DNA of 64,000 nt, taken from assembly GCF_008123425.1 (NCBI RefSeq), contig NZ_VSSS01000051.1, forward strand, positions 124,001 through 188,000, read 5' to 3'. This DNA is from Bradyrhizobium rifense (GTDB lineage Bacteria > Pseudomonadota > Alphaproteobacteria > Rhizobiales > Xanthobacteraceae). The position numbers were made by a program, and so were the translations under genes. The notes under the pieces were generated by a model, which was not told the DNA's origin, searched no databases, and saw only the letters and a list, made by a program, of their open reading frames with translations. Positions 49,818 through 58,725 of this stretch are shown one piece after another (positions within the stretch are counted from its first letter, which is position 1; each line of letters starts with the position of its first letter).

Positions 49818-51769
49818 CGCCCGCCTTCTCCTTTGATGAAGCCCCGGCCGTCGAAATGCCGGATCCTGCGCCTCTCGCGGTCCAGCAACAGGCCTGCGGA
49901 CCATAAGTCGGCAAGTGCGGCCAACTGTGCTTCATGCAGTCCGGCCTTGCCTTCCTGCATGCGTCGAAGAACTGATCTGGCTCCGGCGTAAAGCCGCCGG
50001 CTATTCCCAGACCGAAGAGCTCGTTGCAGTGGCCCAAGCTTGGAGCGGAAGGCCGGATCGTCCGAGCTCTGCTCCAAGTGATCATAGGCCGCAGCAGACA
50101 CGAGCGAGAGGTCGCTGGTCGCGAGAAGGCCCCTAAGCATTTCCGGATGCGACCTGTGTTTGTCAGTGGCCGCGACAACATAGTCGGCAATCCTGGAGGC
50201 CAGCGCGATGCTTAGCGCCGGCAAGCTGTATTTCTTGCCGGTCACCGACGCTGCCAACGTTTCCTTCGTCGCCCTGACGACTGCACGCTGTTTGTCGAGC
50301 TCCGATACCGGCCACACCAGGCGGAACGCCAGAAATACGACACCGAGGGCAAATGCCACGAACATGCATTGCGAAAAGAAGCTGAGCGCGTTGAACGATT
50401 GAGGATTGGACGGCGCCAACAAGAAAAGGAAAATATTGTTCATCGGCGCTCCGATGCCGGCGATCTTCGGATTGACGCTGAGCACACAGCCCAACATCAT
50501 CATCGGCGCGATCCCAATCGCAAGCCGGATAAAGTCCTGTGAGCCGGTGAGGAAATAGAAGTGGACAATATAGGCGCTCACCGCGGCGAGCGTGAAACTC
50601 GCCATGGCAGCAACCACGACTTTAGAAGGATCTCGCATTGTCGTGCACAAGGCACACACGTTTGCGGTGATCATCAAAGCCAGAGCGGACGCCGGCCATC
50701 CCGCAAACACGAGAAAAAGCGCGCCCACCGAAACCGCTATCCCGACACGAATTGCATTCTGTAGCGCAAAGAAGAACTCCCTGCGGCGTGGCAATCGCAC
50801 ATTACGCGCCGGCCCGCTCCCCTCGCGTACGGACAAGAGTCCATCCTCGATCTGAATCATGGATTCCACGCAGCGAAGGGCCCGCTGAATTTGTGCTATG
50901 GCCGCGATAGTCGCGTCCGAACGCGAAAGTTCGTCGTCGTGCATCCTGACGAGGATTGCCAGCGCCTCCGATCGATTGCCATCAAGCGCAGCAAGACATT
51001 GGTCTCTAACGGTGACGGCCAAGGGATCGCCACGATCAAACAAGCTCAATAATCGGGCCTGTTGGACAATCTCGACTAATGCCAGCATCGCGCTACGCGC
51101 ACCTCCGGCCCGATGCCGCCCATCCGCCATGTCGTAAGCGACGATATCGACCTCATCCCTCAAGCCAGCAATCGCTGCGAAGAGCATCCCTGCTCTTTCC
51201 GCATCGTCCTTGGCCCCGCCCAACACGTCGCGGGCGTAGTCGCGCACATCATGCCAGGCCTGGGCTATCCGACGCTCCAGCCCAAGCCACACGGGCGGCG
51301 AACCGAAGAGATCGTTGATGAGTGTCACGCAAAGGATACCTATCGTGATCGCAGCCACGCGATCGGTCATCGCGGTGAACACTTTTTGCGGCGTATCTAT
51401 ATTGACGACCGTAATGATTCCGACTGTGTAGCCGGACAGAACGGCGGCATAAGCCCGAAAGCCGCGGAAGTAACTCGCGACGAAGACGCAAACACACACC
51501 CAGAGAATGAAAGCGGCGAGCAGGCCGACACGCTCGCCGGGGAAGAGACCGGCGATCACGATTGACATCGCAGCGCCGATGAACGTTGCAGCAAATCTGT
51601 AGACGGCTTTGGCGAGCGCCGCACCGCGCGTCGGCTGCGCCAGGATAGCCACCGTCACGGCCGCGGATGATGCTCCTCCGAGTTGCAGCCAAAACGCGAC
51701 GTAAAGCGCAACTATCGCCGCCAGCCATATCCTGAAGGCATAAGCCCATATGTGAACCGGTACCATCAT
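49814..51769 (-). CDS. FUSC-family efflux permease (AaeB-like)
   Basis: A 651-residue inner-membrane protein with two blocks of TM segments (residues ~10-140 and ~330-470) separated by soluble helical stretches, the FUSC/AaeB layout. It probably exports aromatic carboxylic acids or related toxic organics, as AaeB does in E. coli. The inducing ligand is unknown. Start MMVPVHIWAYAFRIWL. It is 33 bp downstream of the porin gene. Confidence 0.88.
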   Translation of the reverse strand: MMVPVHIWAYAFRIWLAAIVALYVAFWLQLGGASSAAVTVAILAQPTRGAALAKAVYRFAATFIGAAMSIVIAGLFPGERVGLLAAFILWVCVCVFVASYFRGFRAYAAVLSGYTVGIITVVNIDTPQKVFTAMTDRVAAITIGILCVTLINDLFGSPPVWLGLERRIAQAWHDVRDYARDVLGGAKDDAERAGMLFAAIAGLRDEVDIVAYDMADGRHRAGGARSAMLALVEIVQQARLLSLFDRGDPLAVTVRDQCLAALDGNRSEALAILVRMHDDELSRSDATIAAIAQIQRALRCVESMIQIEDGLLSVREGSGPARNVRLPRRREFFFALQNAIRVGIAVSVGALFLVFAGWPASALALMITANVCALCTTMRDPSKVVVAAMASFTLAAVSAYIVHFYFLTGSQDFIRLAIGIAPMMMLGCVLSVNPKIAGIGAPMNNIFLFLLAPSNPQSFNALSFFSQCMFVAFALGVVFLAFRLVWPVSELDKQRAVVRATKETLAASVTGKKYSLPALSIALASRIADYVVAATDKHRSHPEMLRGLLATSDLSLVSAAAYDHLEQSSDDPAFRSKLGPLQRALRSGNSRRLYAGARSVLRRMQEGKAGLHEAQLAALADLWSAGLLLDRERRRIRHFDGRGFIKGEGGR

Positions 51770-51802
51770 GCGCGAACGTCACATGCTTTCAGGGACAGAT
51801 AG

Positions 51803-53398
51803 TCACCACGCCACGGTGAGGCGCGTCAGAAACAGATCGGTGCGATCCTGGCTCTTGGCGATTTGGGCCGCGAGCGGATGCCATATGTGCTGGTAACTGG
51901 GGATCAATCGGACAGCAGGCGTGACCGCAAAATTGTAGAAGACCTCAATGCCGCTCTCGTCGCTCGCGCTGGCATTTTCCAACGTAAGCTGAGCGATGTC
52001 TCTCTTCAGATTGTTGCTGATCCAGTTGTAATAGAATCCCGCTCCGAAGCTGTCGTATTCCCTGCCGTTGAATAGACCATGTGCAACCAGCGCGACGCTT
52101 GCGTAGCTGGTCACCGAGTTTGTGGCCGGCGGGGCATATCCGACCCTGCCAAAAATCCCAATTCCGCGGAGCGGTTGGCCACTCCTGAGCTTCTCGGCAA
52201 CCGTTGTGGCATCGTCCATGACATAGAGATATTGCGAAACGTTTGCGATCGCGGCCCAGCTGTTGTCTTTGAAATTGGCGGGTAAGCCATCGGTCGGGGA
52301 GCCGCCAATGAGGGCGCCGACGGCCTGGCTCGTCGCAGCCAACGTGGTCAACGGTCCGAAAGGCGACTCGAGATTGAGCTTCGGCTTGTTCGACCAATTG
52401 AAGGCCGGTGAAAATTGACCGGGGAGGCCTCCGACCGTGTAGGACAGGATCGAGGAGATGTAGAGATTGACCGTGTCGAAGGCATGGTCGGCGAAGTTGT
52501 CTGCCTTGGAATTCGGATCGAGCACGCCGCCGAAAACTGTAAGCTGTGGACTGGGCGACCACGCGCCCAGTGCCGCCCATGAAACAGCATTGTAAAAATT
52601 GAGCGCTACCGGACTCTTATTAAAGTTGAAGTTGGCAAAGTAGTATTTGTAGCTGTCACCGAACAGGGTTTGGTCGGGCAGGTACACGACAGCAATTTTG
52701 CCGAGGAGGACGCTGACTTCCTTGGTAAGTGATTGAGTCAGAAAGAATTGTGCTGGCAGGACATCGTTTGCGCGGAGCGGGTCGGGAAAGGCCAGCCCGG
52801 TATACTGGGGAACCGCAGCGCCTGCGGTGAAGGTATTTGCCGGAGTGTCGCCAAAGCGCGAATGCAGGGTCAGATGCAGCAGGCCGCCGGACCAGAGGCC
52901 GGCGCGCCCGGTGTCGATGTTGATTGAGGCCTGTGTGTTCTGCACAAACGCGCCGCCGGTTTGTAGTCCGCCGGACGTGACGTTCTGATAGTAGCTCGTC
53001 GAATAGACGTCGATGAAAACGCCGTGGCGCGCCCAGTCTGTTCGCACGCCACCCCAGTCGCCGGTAAGCTGGGTACGGTGCCAGATGTCGCCGGTCACCG
53101 TTCCCGGAATTCCGAACACTGGTCCATTGTTGAAGTAAGGCAAGAGGCCGGGAGCTACGTCTGCCAGGGACACGTATTTCGTCGGAACTGGCTGCCCAGG
53201 ATCAATCGATCGATCCCGGCGCTGCATGGTGGCGGGCACAGTTTTTCGCTTGCGAGGTGCCACCGCACGCTTCACTTCTGTCGCGCGCGGCTCGGCGGCA
53301 AGATGACCCAAGTTGCCCAGTCCGGCATCCGCCGACGCGGTCCGCCCCAGGGCAAGAAAACAACAAATACCAAGCGCAACAAGTCCTGTCTTCATCAT
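51803..53398 (-). CDS. OprB-type carbohydrate-selective porin
   Basis: A 531-residue outer-membrane protein with a signal peptide (ends RTASADAG) and a beta-strand-rich domain. The OprB landmarks are LTGDWGGVRTDWARHGVFID and a C-terminal aromatic end, RTDLFLTRLTVAW. OprB porins usually pass sugars or related small solutes. Its position first in the same operon as FUSC, HlyD and DUF1656 suggests it acts as the outer-membrane outlet instead of TolC, or that its neighbours export the same class of solute. Confidence 0.9.
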   Translation of the reverse strand: MMKTGLVALGICCFLALGRTASADAGLGNLGHLAAEPRATEVKRAVAPRKRKTVPATMQRRDRSIDPGQPVPTKYVSLADVAPGLLPYFNNGPVFGIPGTVTGDIWHRTQLTGDWGGVRTDWARHGVFIDVYSTSYYQNVTSGGLQTGGAFVQNTQASINIDTGRAGLWSGGLLHLTLHSRFGDTPANTFTAGAAVPQYTGLAFPDPLRANDVLPAQFFLTQSLTKEVSVLLGKIAVVYLPDQTLFGDSYKYYFANFNFNKSPVALNFYNAVSWAALGAWSPSPQLTVFGGVLDPNSKADNFADHAFDTVNLYISSILSYTVGGLPGQFSPAFNWSNKPKLNLESPFGPLTTLAATSQAVGALIGGSPTDGLPANFKDNSWAAIANVSQYLYVMDDATTVAEKLRSGQPLRGIGIFGRVGYAPPATNSVTSYASVALVAHGLFNGREYDSFGAGFYYNWISNNLKRDIAQLTLENASASDESGIEVFYNFAVTPAVRLIPSYQHIWHPLAAQIAKSQDRTDLFLTRLTVAW

Positions 53399-53994
53399 GG
53401 TGTCCTCTGATCGCCCGCGCCTGAAGGCGTCAGATGCGCCGCCCCTGAGATCGGAGCGCCTCGACACAATTCGCGAACGCCTGCAAGAGGCACGGGACAA
53501 CCGCCGCCGCTGCATCGTTTCGAGAAGATTTCAATGATGGCCTCGGCATGTCGCACCTCCGTTGCGATCTGAAGCGTGTTAATTCAGAGCGCGACCGCGA
53601 TTATTCTGCGCAGGCCGATCATCATCTTTAATGAGACTGTCGTTGCTGGAACGATTCTGCTTCTAGCTCCACTTCTGAAGAGTGCGGCGCTTTTGTCCCG
53701 TTTCAGAACAATCCTGAACGACGTCGAGCGCAGCAGTTGATAAGTTCGGTTTGCTCGCGGACAGAGCTGTAGCGCCAAGGTCTAGCCACCCTGAACTTCC
53801 GCGCGGCGCTGGATTGGGGCGCGTCAATCGGCCTGATTTGCCGGTCAGAGCTGTGTCGCAAGCAAAGTCGTCCTGCGATCCTCCAGGTCTTTTCGGCGGC
53901 CTGCTTGTCGATTTCGAGGACCGGTTCGCCCGACCCGCTGCTTTGAGCGGTCCCGGTACAGCCTGCGAAATCCGAGGGGAACTCTGCTCGATTG
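53399..53994. other. 596-bp gap upstream of the porin operon
   Basis: No gene is supported on either strand. The region must hold the operon promoter and is where the nearby AraC-type regulator would be expected to bind, but I saw no convincing dyad. A partial repeat (gacagagctgtagcgccaag near 53760, gtcagagctgtgtcgcaag near 53843) could be paired half-sites. Confidence 0.45.
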
Positions 53995-54909
53995 CTATTC
54001 CTTGAGCGCCGTACGCCATGCGCCTGGACTTACGCCGACAATGCGTTTGAAATGTCGCGTGAGATGACTTTGATCGCAGAAGCCGCACTCCGCAGCCACA
54101 TCGGTGAGCGACAGCCGGTCATCATGTAGCTTTTCCTTGGATAGCGCGATGCGCTGCTCAATTAGCCAGTTGTGCGGTGCCACTCCCAACGTACGACGAA
54201 AGGCGTGCGAGAAATGGCTCAATGACAGGCCGCACTTTCGCGCCACCTCCTTAAGCGGCACACCGTGGAGGTTGGCGCGAAGAATTTCCTTCGCGCGTCG
54301 CTCCTGCCATGGCGCGAGCCTACCCCGGACCAGCCGCGACGCTGGCCGCATGCCCCCATAGGTCCGAGCGATATGCACTCCGACCGCCCACAGGATGTGG
54401 TCGACAAACAACTGGTTAGCTTGCTCGGGATGGCTGAGGGCGGGCAGCAGCAAGCTCCCGAGGCTGGAAATCGCGACGTCGTTGGCGCCTACTCCGGGCT
54501 CATAGCTCAGATCGCGAATTTTGGGCGCGTTGGCCTCATCGGCGATCGCGTCCAGCGCCGCGCGCGGCAGATAAAAAACCAGGGAGTGATAAGGCTTGTC
54601 GAGGAGGACCGTGGGATCTCGCTTCAGGTCCTGGAGACAAGTCTCGCCGGCCCGCAAGTCGCGCACCGGCGCTCGTCGGCCCCCCTCCCAATATTCGCGA
54701 TTGGGAATATCGCGGAGGTGCAAAGTGAGGAGAAAAGCATCTTCCCGCCGAACCGAATCGCTCATTTCCGACGGCGGGTTATCACATCGAAGCTCGGTGA
54801 CGGCCATATCCGCGTTACGCAACGCCCGGGTAATGATCGCGGGTGCGTTTTCGACTCGGAATCGTTCGCCAAGCCGTTGCCCAAAGGCCTCACTCATCGC
54901 TCCATCCAT
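53995..54909 (-). CDS. AraC-family transcriptional regulator
   Basis: A protein of about 304 residues. The N-terminal ligand/dimer domain (SDSVRREDAFLLTLHLRDIP) is followed by a C-terminal double HTH (LKEVARKCGLSLSHFSHAFR and LTDVAAECGFCDQSHLTRHF with FKRIVGVSPGAWR). It lies upstream of the porin-FUSC-HlyD-DUF1656 operon in the same direction and probably activates it in response to an effector. The start may also be 54897. Confidence 0.9.
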   Translation of the reverse strand: MDGAMSEAFGQRLGERFRVENAPAIITRALRNADMAVTELRCDNPPSEMSDSVRREDAFLLTLHLRDIPNREYWEGGRRAPVRDLRAGETCLQDLKRDPTVLLDKPYHSLVFYLPRAALDAIADEANAPKIRDLSYEPGVGANDVAISSLGSLLLPALSHPEQANQLFVDHILWAVGVHIARTYGGMRPASRLVRGRLAPWQERRAKEILRANLHGVPLKEVARKCGLSLSHFSHAFRRTLGVAPHNWLIEQRIALSKEKLHDDRLSLTDVAAECGFCDQSHLTRHFKRIVGVSPGAWRTALKE

Positions 54910-55185
54910 GAAGATCCATCGTGCTCCACTCCGTTCGCCATGCTCGCGATGTAATATTTCCCCGCTGCACAACCCAGTTTGAGGTAGGCACAATTCGCAA
55001 AATGGAGCAGTTTCCTACAAGTGGACGATCAATTGGATAAGTTCATCGCGTGCATGCTCATCCCGCTGCCGGGGCATTTCATGATTTGCATCGAAAGGGC
55101 CCATTGCTGGTGCGGTACGCGGCTGATCTAGGTTCATCCCAATCTCATCGCGCTTTAAGGCTCCGAATCACGTAGCAGGAAGCGC

Positions 55186-55956
55186 ATGAGCGATTGGCTG
55201 CACAATCTGCCGGTGCCCGCGATGGCGCTGGTGATCTTTGGCTTCACCTATCTTCTGGCCGCGACCGTGTTCGCCTTCGTCGCGCTGGTCGCGACGGAGG
55301 AGCGGGCGAAATCGCTGAAGGCGATCTCGCCCGGCATGCTGCCGGTGCTCGGCATCATCTTCGGCCTGTTCGTCGCCTTCACCGCGGCGCAGGTCTGGGG
55401 CGACAGCGACCGCGCCGGCGCCGCGGTCAGCCGCGAGGCCAGCGCGCTGCGCAGCGCCGTGCTGCTGGCCGCGGGGCTGCCGCCCGAGCAGGAGACTAGG
55501 CTACGCGCCCTGGTGCGCGACTATGTCGGGCAGGCGCTCGCGGTGGAATGGCCGATGATGGCGCATCAGGAGGCCTCGCTGAAGGTGACGCCGCCGGCGC
55601 TCGCCGAAGCCTTGCAGCTGGTCATCGCGATGACGCCGCAAGGGCGGGCTCAGGAGACCATGCAGCGCGAGATCCTCGCCGCGCTGGAACAGGCGCTGGA
55701 CGCGCGGCGGCAGCGGATCATCGTCAGCCTCTCCGCGGTGAATTCGGTGAAATGGTGGTGCCTGTATCTCCAGGCCTTGTGCGAGCTGCTGGTGATCGGC
55801 TTCGTTCATTGCGACAACCGCTTGGGATCGGCGATCGCGATTGCGCTGTTCGCAACCGGCGTCGCCACCTCGGCCCTGCTGATCGCCGCGCACGACCGGC
55901 CGTTTACGGGCCATATCTCCATCACCCCGGAGCCGCTGCGCCAGATCATGCCGTAG
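55186..55956 (+). CDS. DUF4239-type membrane protein
   Basis: A 256-residue protein with two N-terminal TM helices (MALVIFGFTYLLAATVFAFV, LGIIFGLFVAFTAAQVW), a helical soluble middle (~90-180) and two C-terminal TM helices (WCLYLQALCELLVIGFVH, GSAIAIALFATGVATSALLI). It matches the uncharacterised DUF4239 layout. It is oriented towards the convergent VOC-family gene. Confidence 0.8.
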   Translation: MSDWLHNLPVPAMALVIFGFTYLLAATVFAFVALVATEERAKSLKAISPGMLPVLGIIFGLFVAFTAAQVWGDSDRAGAAVSREASALRSAVLLAAGLPPEQETRLRALVRDYVGQALAVEWPMMAHQEASLKVTPPALAEALQLVIAMTPQGRAQETMQREILAALEQALDARRQRIIVSLSAVNSVKWWCLYLQALCELLVIGFVHCDNRLGSAIAIALFATGVATSALLIAAHDRPFTGHISITPEPLRQIMP

Positions 55957-56010
55957 GCAGCGGCGGGACGAACGTAATCGCGCCGACCGGTTGGCGACCA
56001 GGCTTCCGCG

Positions 56011-56418
56011 CTACACGCGTCCCACCATCGCGCAGTTCAGCATCCACTGCACGCCGAAGCGATCGGTCAGCTTGCCGTAATAGTCGCCCCAGGGCTGGAT
56101 GCCGAGCGGCGTGGTGATGGTGCCGCCGTCGGCGAGGCGCACAAACAGATCCGTCGTCGCCTCCTGATCATCCATCATCAGGATATGGGCGGAGCCGCGC
56201 ATTGGCTCGGCGTCGTCGTTGTCCGATGCATAGAAGCAGATGCCGGGGCCTTCGAACTTCGCGTGCATGATCTTGCCCCGCAGCGCGGGATTCCTGAGCG
56301 GCATGCCGGGCTCGCCATGGCGCATGATCTCGGTGACGTTGCCGAGACCGCAGGCGGCGTAGAAGGCAAGCGCCGGTTCGCACTGGGTCGTGAAAAAGAG
56401 ATAGTTCGACAGGCGCAT
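56011..56418 (-). CDS. VOC/PhnB-like glyoxalase-fold protein
   Basis: A 135-residue protein starting MRLSNYLFFTTQCEPALAFY, with the PhnB-type ending PWGDYYGKLTDRFGVQWMLN. The fold pairs betaalphabetabetabeta units to bind a metal, but the ligand is unknown. A good GCGAGGAG precedes ATG 56418. It follows the TetR gene by 26 bp in the same orientation, so the regulator and this gene probably share a transcript. Confidence 0.88.
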   Translation of the reverse strand: MRLSNYLFFTTQCEPALAFYAACGLGNVTEIMRHGEPGMPLRNPALRGKIMHAKFEGPGICFYASDNDDAEPMRGSAHILMMDDQEATTDLFVRLADGGTITTPLGIQPWGDYYGKLTDRFGVQWMLNCAMVGRV

Positions 56419-56443
56419 ATCTCGCACTCCTCGCTTGAATTGA

Positions 56444-57028
56444 TCAGGTCTCTGCACAGGCCTTGAGCGCGGCCGCGCGACACGCGGACGCAATTGCCGC
56501 GCTGACATCCTTGTCGGCGACGGCCCTCGCCATGGTGACGCCGCCGGACAGGATCGAGAGCAGCGCCCAGGCGCGCGCGCGTCTGTCCTTGGTCGAGCGG
56601 CCCGGCAAGCCATCCGCGACCGCGTTCACGACGCCATCGATCTCGGCCTCGAACACGGTCTTGATTCCGGCATCGGCGCGCTGCACCTCCGAGGTCAGGC
56701 TCTGCAAGGCGCAGCTCGCACCGAGCTCGCAGACCCGCTTTTGTCCGAGATAGAAATCGACGAACGCCGCGACCCATTTGGCGCCGTGCTCGGCGCGCAG
56801 GCTTTCGACACCCTGGCGCAGCTCGTCGAGGCCCGCCACCAGCGCAGCCTTGAACGCTTCGCCCTTGGACGAGAAGTGCCCGTAGAACGCGCCGGAGGTG
56901 ACCTCGGCCTCCTTGGCGAGACCGTCAACGCCGATGCCGCCAAAACCCTGGCGGCGAAAGCCGCGGCCGGCAGCCGCGACCATGCGCGCGCGGGCCTCTT
57001 CCTTGTGTCCGGACTTGTATCGCACCAC
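56444..57028 (-). CDS. TetR-family transcriptional regulator
   Basis: A 194-residue protein with the N-terminal HTH (GVDGLAKEAEVTSGAFYGHF) and a helical ligand-binding domain. Divergent from the tautomerase gene, with a near-perfect dyad at 57097-57116 and a half-site at 57045-57054 between them. It probably represses both itself (with the VOC gene) and the tautomerase gene until a ligand binds. Confidence 0.92.
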   Translation of the reverse strand: MVRYKSGHKEEARARMVAAAGRGFRRQGFGGIGVDGLAKEAEVTSGAFYGHFSSKGEAFKAALVAGLDELRQGVESLRAEHGAKWVAAFVDFYLGQKRVCELGASCALQSLTSEVQRADAGIKTVFEAEIDGVVNAVADGLPGRSTKDRRARAWALLSILSGGVTMARAVADKDVSAAIASACRAAALKACAET

Positions 57029-57044
57029 CGCACCTTTTAGATCA

Positions 57045-57116
57045 CGATCGTTATTTTATCATTGACGGCATCGCCCTCGTCATGCGAATGCAATCACGGT
57101 CGTTATATAACGATCG
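57045..57116. promoter_or_regulatory. TetR operator region
   Basis: A 20-bp dyad CGGTCGTTATATAACGATCG (57097-57116), with a single mismatched pair, and a matching half-site CGATCGTTAT at 57045-57054 lie in the 156-bp gap between the divergent TetR and tautomerase genes. The repeated CGATCGTTAT element makes this the probable binding site of the adjacent TetR protein. Confidence 0.7.
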
Positions 57117-57184
57117 CAATCTTATCGCAAGCCGCGATCGCAGCCGGCGTTCGCGACGCTCACATCACGAAGGGAGTTTTGGTC

Positions 57185-57610
57185 ATGCCGATCACCGTCG
57201 TCGCCACGGATGGCATCTTCAGTGCAGCCGCCGAGAAAATCATGTTCGCCGAACTGACCGCCTCGTTCCTGAGGCACCACGATCTTGCTGGCAATGCGTT
57301 CATCACGCCGAACGTGATCGGCGAGATCAGCACCGTCCCGAAAGGCCGGTCCTTCGCCGGCGGGACATCGAACGACATCGTCGTGGTCGAATTGAAAGTC
57401 CCGTCCTTCGCGCTGGCAAGCCCGGAGCAAAAGGCGGGGTTCATCAAAGAGGCCACCGACATCGCGTCCAGGGCCGCGGAAGGCCGTCATCCGCGCGAGC
57501 GGATTTTCGTCAACATGGTCTATGCCGTGGACGGCCTGTGGGGCATCGGCGGCAAGGCCTACACCAATGCCGAGCTTGGCGACGCCGTCAGCCGCGCCAG
57601 CGCTGCCTGA
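57185..57610 (+). CDS. Tautomerase-superfamily protein
   Basis: A 141-residue protein beginning MPITVVATDG; Pro2, freed after Met removal, is the catalytic residue of the 4-oxalocrotonate tautomerase / cis-CaaD superfamily. It is longer than single-domain 4-OT (~62), so it probably has two fused beta-alpha-beta units (second one around VFVNMVYAV). The substrate is unknown; induction through the neighbouring TetR regulator is likely. Confidence 0.8.
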   Translation: MPITVVATDGIFSAAAEKIMFAELTASFLRHHDLAGNAFITPNVIGEISTVPKGRSFAGGTSNDIVVVELKVPSFALASPEQKAGFIKEATDIASRAAEGRHPRERIFVNMVYAVDGLWGIGGKAYTNAELGDAVSRASAA

Positions 57611-57669
57611 CCGCAGCGATCAGACATGACAGCGCCGGCGCGTGCGAGACGGCGCCGGCGCAACGTCAT

Positions 57670-57975
57670 TCAGTAGCAGTATCTCGGATCGACCGGGACG
57701 TAGCGGCCATCCGGGCGCTGCATATAGCAGCCGCGCTGATAGGCGTAATAGCCGGACCGGCGCCGCTCGCCTTCGGAGGCGATCGCAGCCCCCGTGCCGG
57801 CGCCGACGACGGCACCGATGGCGGCGCCGCGGCCACCGCCGAGCGCGCCGCCCAAAATCGCTCCGCCCACGCCGCCGATGATAGCGCCGCCGACAGCATC
57901 CTGCGCCACCGCGTCATGGACCGGTACGGCCATCGCGACTGCGAAACACGCTGCAATACCAAGACGTCGAAGCAT
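57670..57975 (-). CDS. Glycine-zipper exported protein
   Basis: A 101-residue protein with a signal peptide (ends VHDAVAQ) and a glycine zipper (GGAIIGGVGGAILGGALGGG, GAAIGAVVGAGTGAAI). The tail ends DPRYCY. Such proteins insert in or associate with membranes and resemble rickettsial 17-kDa-type or YMGG-like proteins. Function unknown. Confidence 0.8.
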   Translation of the reverse strand: MLRRLGIAACFAVAMAVPVHDAVAQDAVGGAIIGGVGGAILGGALGGGRGAAIGAVVGAGTGAAIASEGERRRSGYYAYQRGCYMQRPDGRYVPVDPRYCY

Positions 57976-58116
57976 TCCGAATCCTCCCATCTGATGCGGC
58001 CAGTCATAGCGTTTGGGACGATCCCCGGCCAGAATAATCGCGTGAATCCGGCTCGCTTCCCGCCCTTTGCGTCACAAGGCCAGCCTGTCGCGACAACCAG
58101 CGGATGCTCGCGTCCC

Positions 58117-58437
58117 TCAGACAGAAGGCCCTTTGCCCAGGGCAAAGGAGAGCACGATCGCGTCCGGCGTCTGCTTGAACTCCTTGGTCACCGCCGCGCG
58201 CACCTGACCTGCGAGGTCACCGAGCGGCTTGGTTTCATCAAGCTTCGGAAACAGGACGGTCACCGAGGTGAGGCGTCCATTGCGCCAGTTGAAGCCGACC
58301 TGTGGCTTGACGCCGGTCGACTGTTCGAGATCGCCTTCGACCGCCCGGGCCTGCTGCAGTCCGTCCTTCAGCGTGGCCACGGCATCGCAGGCGGACAAGG
58401 CAAAGGCGAGAAAGACAATGACGACGGCTCTGAACAT
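58117..58437 (-). CDS. Small lipoprotein of unknown function
   Basis: A 106-residue protein with a lipobox (FALSAC, Cys near residue 17), so the mature protein is lipid-anchored. The mature part has GFNWRNGRLTSVTVLFPKLD. No recognised family. Upstream lies a tail-to-head arrangement with the endolysin-like gene. Confidence 0.7.
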   Translation of the reverse strand: MFRAVVIVFLAFALSACDAVATLKDGLQQARAVEGDLEQSTGVKPQVGFNWRNGRLTSVTVLFPKLDETKPLGDLAGQVRAAVTKEFKQTPDAIVLSFALGKGPSV

Positions 58438-58725
58438 CGAAGGGTCCGGAAGGTTGCACTCTCTGCATGGTTGCATAAGCCACTTCATGCAACAAGCTCG
58501 ACAACAAAGACGCGCCGCGACGTATGCGCGTGCGCCAATCTGATCTTGCGTCCTTTGAGCGCAACCTTTCGCGCTGCACCTGTAAGCCATTTCACATGCG
58601 CTGCAGCGATGGCCTGCAACATTCGCCGGACCACACCCAGAGCCCTGGCCCGCCGACGGCGGCACGCGGCTCACGCCTGATTTGCACAACGAACCGATAA
58701 TTTTAACAATTCGCGGGAGCGGGAG

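Noticed and set aside
53663..54088. A 141-codon minus-strand frame in the porin-AraC gap
   Set aside because: It overlaps the AraC gene's end in another frame, lacks a ribosome-binding site and shows no family-like sequence.
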